A stretch of 64,000 nt of DNA from Tolypeutes matacus. Lineage: Eukaryota; Chordata; Mammalia; Cingulata; Chlamyphoridae. The first letter of the stretch is position 1; every line of letters starts with the position of its first letter. The notes under the pieces are model-generated. The model worked only from the letters and a program-made list of their open reading frames with translations. It was not told where the DNA came from and did not search any database. Made by a program: the position numbers and the translations under genes. Of the stretch, positions 58,519-64,000 are shown piece by piece. The DNA lies in assembly GCA_026826555.1 (NCBI GenBank), contig JAKSZT010038599.1, positions 3,065,154 to 3,129,153 of the forward strand, in the 5' to 3' direction.

Positions 58519-59223
58519 TGTTTTAGTTTCCAAAGACTGCTCAAACAAATATTATACAATGGGTTGGCTTAAGCAATGGGAATTTATTAACTCACAGTTT
58601 TGATGTAGGAAAATATCCAAATCAAGGTATCATCAAAACCTCTTAAAATATATTTATATATATACATAAATAACATTTTTGTAAGCAAATGCACATATAT
58701 GCATATACATTTATATATCATTTTGCAAATGTTGGTATGTATTGTGAAAATTTTGATTTTTACCCACAATAAAAAAAATAAAAATAAAAATAAAAATAAA
58801 TAAATAAAATAAAAAATAATTATTTGGATGTGAAAAAAAGAAAAGAAAAATAATAATGCCTTTTTCCTGAAGACTGCTGTTTTGGAGCTGGTTGCTGGAA
58901 AACCTTGGTCTTAGGCTCCTCTGTCACAGGATGATGCACTTGGTGGCCAATCTTGGCCTCTCCCTTCTCTTCTAGGTTCCATTGACCTTCAGCTTCTTGT
59001 TTCCCATGGCTTTCTCTCTATCTGAATTTCAATCTGTTCATAAAGGACTCCAGTAATAGGATTAAGACCCATCTTAAATAAACAAAACAAAACCCATCCT
59101 GATTGAGTTGGGCCACACCTTAACTGAAGTAACCCCATCCTAATTACAATGGGTTCACACTCACAGCAATGAATTAAGTTTAACAGCATGTTTTTCTGAA
59201 GCACATAGATCCAAACCACCACA
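58519..59223 (-). repeat. MaLR-type LTR interrupted by an A-tailed insert
   Basis: The plus strand starts 'tgttttagtttccaaagactgc' and ends 'gatccaaaccaccaca', the reverse of the LTR at 38665-39121: 'ccaaatcaaggtatcatc', 'ggactccagtaataggattaag', 'ccttaactgaagtaacc'. A foreign A-tailed segment at about 58640-58850 splits it. The 85-codon minus frame (58989-59246) is incidental. Confidence 0.8.
58640..58850 (+). mobile_element. stand-alone copy of the L1-linked 3' flank
   Basis: 58655-58770 matches, in the opposite orientation, the extra segment attached to the L1 end at 33783-33893: 'gtaagcaaatgcacatatatgcatat', 'ggtatgtattgtgaaaa', 'tttttacccacaataaaaa'. An (AAAAT)n/A-rich tail follows to about 58850. 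No L1 body is present beyond a few bases at its left end. It looks like an L1-mobilised piece truncated to its transduced part. Confidence 0.75.
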
Positions 59224-60109
59224 GTTGGTTTTCTTGTTCTATACAATTAAAGTTGAAGAAAATATAAGAGGTTGCAAATGCCCAAGCTTGAAATTCAAAC
59301 ATAGATTTTTGTTTGCTATGTGAGTATGTGTGTGTATTTGTGTTTAACTGTATCTATAATATATTATGGTAATGTTGACAATTTTTCCCTTTTCAGTCTA
59401 AAAATTACAATCTTTTCACAAATAAACACAGGGAGCTTTCTGTCATGGAAGAACTTACAATGGTAAGATAATGTTGGACTGTGTTTTTCCTGATAATAGT
59501 ACACTTTGAAATCTTTCCTTTTTTAACTTTACATTTTTTAAGTTTGCAAATTGTAAGAGTTCAAAAGGGAGGCTGCCAAAAGAAGGAAGGAAGCATAATT
59601 GGATTTAACTTGCCCACTGAATTGGAAGTTATTCTGTTCCTAGAGGCTCTCTGAAAAGTTGTAAAATTCCAGGCTTTATGAGACTTGATTGCTGTAATTA
59701 ACATATGTGAAGTCTTTCTAGTGTCTTCAGAAACAAGTGTATCTACCAAAAACTACCTTCAAGCAGCATTTAAGTGGAAGAAATCTGCTCTGTAGACTAT
59801 AGCTCTTCATCAATGCTTGGCTATTATCAAAGTCAGACTTAAACTGATCCTAATTTTTTATGAAATTTAGGTACTTAATTGTGGGAGGAAGGGAAACACA
59901 TATTTTTCAGAAAAGCATCTATCAGTAAGTGAGAAAATCTATATACATGATGCAAAATGGTCCTTAATAAAAATGTGAAAGAAAATACATTATTCATAGA
60001 GAATTTTCTACCACCTCTCCAGTAAGATCAGGGTTTGGTCTTTAGAAGCTTTCATCAATATGTGAACCAGCCATAATTTCCTTATGATAGTGAGCAAGAT
60101 GTATTGGGG
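59224..60109. other. unassigned sequence holding one candidate exon
   Basis: No repeat was recognised. The splice-like block at 59397-59462 is listed separately. The rest gives only short frames. Confidence 0.45.
59397..59462 (+). CDS. candidate 66-nt exon, unidentified gene
   Basis: A pyrimidine-rich acceptor ('atttttcccttttcag') precedes 66 nt that end at a donor-like ATG|gtaaga. The block is a multiple of three and open in two frames; the phase-0 frame reads SKNYNLFTNKHRELSVMEEL and two more residues. I do not recognise the protein. The phrase 'catggaagaacttacaat' also resembles the 'catggagcttacaat' motif of an old dispersed repeat, which weakens the case. If real, it would share orientation and phase with the block at 63892. 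Confidence 0.2.
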
Positions 60110-60225
60110 AAAACAGTGTATTGATTTAGGTCTCAAAAGGCCTGGGTTCTAAAGATCATTCTGATACCATGTGGATAACCTCAGTTTCCCCATCTGTAAA
60201 TAAAGTGATTATATTTTGTAATATT
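60110..60225 (+). repeat. MIR SINE fragment
   Basis: 'ggcctgggttctaaagatcattctgataccatgtgg' and 'cctcagtttccccatctgtaaataaagtg' are the sense MIR core. Confidence 0.85.
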
Positions 60226-60413
60226 CAAATATATTTTATTCCTTTTACCATTATAATGGTGATTCCATACACTCTATTCTATCTCCTTATTCTATTTAGC
60301 CATAATGACAATAAGAATTGAACTAGAGAAAGACTGACAATAATATGAAAGATAAGTTCTTGTCCAAAGAAAATCATTCTCTAGTTAGTAAGGAATGTTC
60401 TATATATAGACAT

Positions 60414-61077
60414 TTTATTAGTCAGCCAAAGGGGTGCTGATGCAAAATACCAGAAATCGGTTGTTTTTCATAAAGGGTATTTATTTGGGGTAAAAGCTTC
60501 CAGTTACCAGGCCTTAAAGCATAAGTCATTTCCCTCACCAAAGTCTGTTGCCATGTGTTGGAGCAAAAAGGTTGCCAACATCTGCAAGGGTTCAGGTTTC
60601 CTCTTCCTCTTAAGGCTCTAAGGTCCCAGCTTCTTCCAATATCAGCTGTAGGCTGGGATAAGTCTCGTCTCTCTCCCAGGGCTGGTTTCTCTCTGGAGTC
60701 AGCTTCTCTGCTCTTTCTACAAGGCCAGCTGTAAACCGTCAGGTGAACAGCTCATCTGTTTTCCTGTGGCCTCTGCTGTGTCTAATGCAGCCTTCTCTCT
60801 TTCCTCACATATCTGCTTCTCTGTGTACTTACTTTCTGGGACTCCAGCATTAAACTCCAACCTCCCTTCTGTGTGGTGCAGTTTATCTGTGAGTCCCTGT
60901 CCACCAAGGGGTGGGGACTCAACATCCTACTGATGTGGCCCAATCAAAGCCTTAATCATTATTTAATCAAGTAAACCTCTGAATCCAATATAATCTCAAA
61001 TGTCCAGAGGAAAAGACCAGCTCACAAAGTATCCAATATCTATTTTCAGAATTCATAAATAATGCCAAACTGCTACA
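60414..61077 (-). repeat. solo LTR of ERV-L-like family, minus orientation
   Basis: 664 bp with the pentamer gacat on both sides (60409-60413 and 61078-61082), a perfect 5-bp duplication. The plus strand starts 'tttattagtcagccaaagggg' (one base off the expected TG end) and finishes 'ccaaactgctaca'. It is the same family as 46964-47465 and 52600-53219. Confidence 0.92.
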
Positions 61078-61084
61078 GACATCT

Positions 61085-62230
61085 TATATGATGCATTTTC
61101 TTTGTATTTTCTCTTTGTATTTCAGTTGTATGGTTTCTGACAGAATGTCAGATATACGTCATATCTTTGTTCCACATATAATGTTTCTTTCCTCATTAAT
61201 GGCTGCTTTCAATAATTTTAGTTTACTTTAATTTTGTTTTCAGCAACTTACATATGATATATCTAGTGGATTTTTAAAAATTATTTTTACTTGAGGGTAC
61301 ATATTCTACTTTGATGTCCTCTGATCTTCTTGGTGTCTGTCATTAACTTTGGAAATTCTTTGCCACTGTTTGTTCAATATTTCTTCTGCCTGGTTCTCTT
61401 TCTTTTCTTTTTCTGGGATTTCAATTATATGTATGTTGGAATGTTTGAAATAGTTTCAAACATTTATTAAATGTTCCATTCTTTATTATATGTTCCATTC
61501 TTTCTTTGTATTTTTTCCTTGTATTTCAGTTTGAGTGATGATTTCTATTGACCTATCATCAAGCTCTCTGTTTCTTTCCTCAGTTCTGTCAAAAGTACTT
61601 AAGAACATGTTGATGGTATTATTTATTTCTGTTACTTTGTTTTTCTTTTCAAGCATTTCCATTTGCCTCTTTCTTACAGTTTTCAATCTTTCTACTGAAA
61701 TTACCCATCGGATGCTATGTGTTATCTAACTCATTCATTAGAGTTCTTAATATATAAATCATAGTTATTTTAAATTCCTGGTCAGATAGTTCCAACATGT
61801 GCGCCATACCCAAAGCTAGTTATAATGATTACTTTGATAATTCTGAGTGTGTCTTTACTTGTATTTTAATTTTTTTTTGTTGAAAGCCAGATATTTCATG
61901 TAGGAGAGTAGAGAAAATAAATAGGCATGCCTTCTCTTCTTGGTTTTTAATAAGGAGTCTGAGTCAATCTAGTTGGGATTGGTGGTGGTGGGGGGTGTTG
62001 GGTGATATATATCCTTGGTACATCATAGATAATAGGAGTTTCCTGTAAACATAACTGTGTTTGGAAGTAGAGGTTGGTCTACCAAAGCAATATCAGTTTG
62101 ATTCTGAAGTTTAGGTTTTGCAGGTCTTTGCTTTACTATGTGCCTCAAAGAGGGTCACATTGTGTGTTGCTATTCTTTTCTTATCTCTCAGCAAAATTCT
62201 GTTGTTAGTTGTTATTGAAAACTTCTAAGC
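61085..62230 (-). repeat. old L1M fragment, minus orientation
   Basis: Antisense L1M/HAL1 5' region pattern: 'tgggatttcaattatatgtatgttgg', 'gatttctattgacctatcatcaagctctctg', 'caagcatttccatttgcctctttcttacag', 'taaattcctggtcagatagttccaacatgtg', 'gaaagccagatatttcatg'. The parallel phrases near 61092 and 61500 ('ctttgtatttt...cttgtatttcagtt') suggest a local duplication. Frames of 64-66 codons are remnants or chance. Confidence 0.7.
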
Positions 62231-62494
62231 TTAGTAATAGGAAGCAGAGATTTATTCACTTTCGTTCTTCTTAAGCTTTATTCTTAGGCATGTACCATAT
62301 CCCTGCGTTGTGAAGGTATGGCATTTTTAGTTCTGTTCCTCTGTCATCTGTAGTTGTGAACTCAGCATGTAATCCTGTGCCTCTCCTGGGAGTAGAGATT
62401 TTTCCCCCATTCCCTGCCCAGCTGCAATGAGTTTTCATATAAGGGCAGTGGTAATTATTGCCTTCTTTCAACCCTCACCCCTCCCACCCTCTGC

Positions 62495-62526
<32 letters not shown>

Positions 62527-62960
62527 GCCTTTTGTTTTCATGGAGCAAGAAAAGATGAATCTAGGTAGTATTCCTTGACTCTCCTGCATGGCTGTTGCTG
62601 TTCCTCCCCATTAGATTTGCACACAATAGAAAATTCTTTATTAGTGCCTGGTGTGGTTGGTGAAGAAAGACCTCTACTAGAAGGTGTGCACATCCAGAAT
62701 TTCTCTAGCCCCTGCCTGCCTGCACATGGCATTCATCAACTGTCAAGGGTTTTAGTTGAACTCTTTTTATTGTGTCCAGTTGTATCTACCTCAAGTGGAT
62801 AAATGCTCACTTCTTCTCTCTTCATGCAGTAAATATCTCTCTGGCAATTGGTGCCTCTACAATCTCAGCTCTCTCTTGAGTTTAGAAAAATCCATGCAAT
62901 TAAAATTAGTTGTTTTAAGCATGGGTTGGATGCTACTTTCAGCTCTTTACATCCTGAGGT
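62231..62960 (-). repeat. probable continuation of old L1M
   Basis: The tone of the sequence ('ctcagcatgtaatcctgtgcctctcctgggagtagag') continues the L1M fragment, but the match is loose. It is split by a CA microsatellite. No gene was recognised; frames of 64-75 codons here have no support. Confidence 0.35.
62501..62524. repeat. (CA)n microsatellite
   Basis: Twelve CA dinucleotides. Confidence 0.97.
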
Positions 62961-63034
62961 AGAAGCCAGAAACAATGGGCTTTTGAAGATAAAATGAGAT
63001 GATAATAGTAGTAACCATAAATATATGTGTTCAC

Positions 63035-63225
63035 AAGGTCAGTACTGTTCTATGTGCTTTATCTGCAACACATCATTAATCAACATGGAAACACAATGAG
63101 GTAGATACTAGAATGGTTTCTATTTTCCAGATAAAGTAACTGATGAAAATGGTGAAGTGAAGAGTAGGAACTGAAGCAGAGTACCAGACTCCATAGTCCA
63201 CATGATTAAGCATTAAACCTCTTTG
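63035..63225 (-). repeat. MIR SINE
   Basis: 'actgttctatgtgctttatctgc', 'acaatgaggtagatacta' and 'ttccagataaagtaactgatg' are the antisense MIR landmarks. Confidence 0.85.
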
Positions 63226-63239
63226 ATTTCTGTCTCAGG

Positions 63240-63310
63240 AGGGAGTATGTGAAAGCACCTAACAGAGTTCCTGGCTATATTTAGTAGGTGCTCAGGAAAT
63301 ATTTTCATCC
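63240..63310 (+). repeat. MIR 3' fragment
   Basis: 'gaaagcacctaacagagttcctggctatatttagtaggtgctcaggaaatatttt' is the sense MIR 3' end, immediately beside the antisense copy. Confidence 0.75.
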
Positions 63311-63891
63311 TTTATCTGTTATTCTTTGTTTCAGGCTCTTGTTGACATTTACTGTCATCTCAAGAATGCCAAAGTCCATCAGAAAACAATTCTTGATCTT
63401 TTTTGAAAGCTTTTACAATACATTTTTTATACCGTCACATTGTTTGTGACACATTTTATTTAGCAGCTTGAGCACTTTAGTTCATGAAATAGAGTCCAAC
63501 TCCTTATTGATTCCATTTTCCCTTTCTTAGGGGAAAATATACGTTTCAACCTGTGTTATTCTTAGAGGTTAATAAATTGATTGAGTGGTTAATGGGGATG
63601 CTTGCTTCTTGTGGTTACTGTGCACAAGGCAGAAGCTTCCGGCCAGTAAGGAAGGCATCTAATGTAGGGTATGCTATTTTCCTTTTTGAGGTTAAAAATG
63701 AGTACACAAGCCACAGAGAAATAAATAATCTGTGTGTATTTATAGGAGCTGCACTATGCAATTTTGACTTAAGATATTTCCCAGAACAACAGCTCAGTCT
63801 TGCACTGATGATTTATAAAGACTAAGGTTGGTCTCTTGAAACTACAAATCTGTGACACTGATATCTTTAATTTCCTTTTGTTATATCCTAG
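63311..63891. other. unassigned sequence
   Basis: No recognised repeat. The 90-codon plus frame at 63553-63825 has no family resemblance and ends 67 bases before the candidate exon. Confidence 0.45.
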
Positions 63892-63942
63892 GCTAACCCT
63901 ATCATTGTTATGCATCAACTGGTCACAAAAAGAGATATGCAG
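63892..63942 (+). CDS. candidate 51-nt exon, unidentified gene
   Basis: A good acceptor ('tttaatttccttttgttatatcctag') leads into 51 nt that end at a strong donor CAG|gtaggt. A branch-like 'acactgat' lies about 30 bases upstream. The block is a multiple of three and open in two frames; the phase-0 frame reads ANPIIVMHQLVTKRDMQ, which looks protein-like, though I cannot name a family. It matches no repeat I know. Short open blocks arise by chance, so both splice signals together carry the case. Confidence 0.3.
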
Positions 63943-64000
63943 GTAGGTGCTTTCAATTTATCCTGAAACTATTTTCAGAGGCCACTCTTGATTTAATCAG

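Noticed and set aside
1..64000. CRISPR arrays, prokaryotic operons, replication origins of plasmids
   Set aside because: No regularly spaced repeats; the sequence is mammalian nuclear DNA.

Overview
This window reads as AT-rich, gene-poor mammalian nuclear DNA from a draft assembly; one stretch of exactly 100 N interrupts it. The lineage signal points to Xenarthra (armadillo, sloth or anteater). It carries a two-headed tRNA-derived SINE of the DAS type (18.87-19.25 kb) and several copies of an L1 3' end that I associate with xenarthran genomes. These sit beside repeats shared by all placentals: L2, MIR, MER5, MER20, Tigger1, MLT1, MLT2/ERV-L and old L1M. The lineage call comes from recalled repeat families, not from a search.

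No known protein-coding gene could be recognised. Most open reading frames lie inside repeats or look like chance. The best hints of a host transcript are two short blocks with splice-like ends on the plus strand near the right edge (59397-59462 and 63892-63942, both multiples of three) and one unexplained 261-codon open frame (56072-56857). The window is therefore most likely intergenic or intronic.

Layout. 0-11 kb: MER5, L2, a nearly complete Tigger1 DNA transposon (4018-6374, TA on both sides) holding a small L1 insertion, MER20, an L2 tail, MIR and an MLT1 LTR. 11-19 kb: an L1 tail, an old L1/HAL1 ORF1 region, an MLT2 LTR and the dimeric SINE. 19-33 kb: L1 3' UTR fragments, MLT1, L2, MIR and MER20 separated by unassigned sequence. 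33-39 kb: an L1 with an apparent 3' transduction and MaLR-type LTR material. 39.9-46.5 kb: an ERV-L relic (LTR, leucine-type primer binding site, reverse transcriptase, integrase, dUTPase; no 3' LTR) followed by a second retroviral pol fragment in the opposite orientation. 46.9-61.1 kb: three solo LTRs of one family, each with a perfect 5-bp target duplication, and a layered nest of L1 insertions that includes a U6 snRNA retrocopy fused to a SINE-like tail. 61-64 kb: an old L1M fragment in reverse orientation, a CA microsatellite, MIR and the candidate exon.

The dominant biology is retrotransposition: L1 copies and their passengers (U6 chimera, transduced 3' flank, SINE), class III endogenous retroviruses and MaLRs, and older cut-and-paste DNA transposons. 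All retroviral and transposase reading frames are broken.
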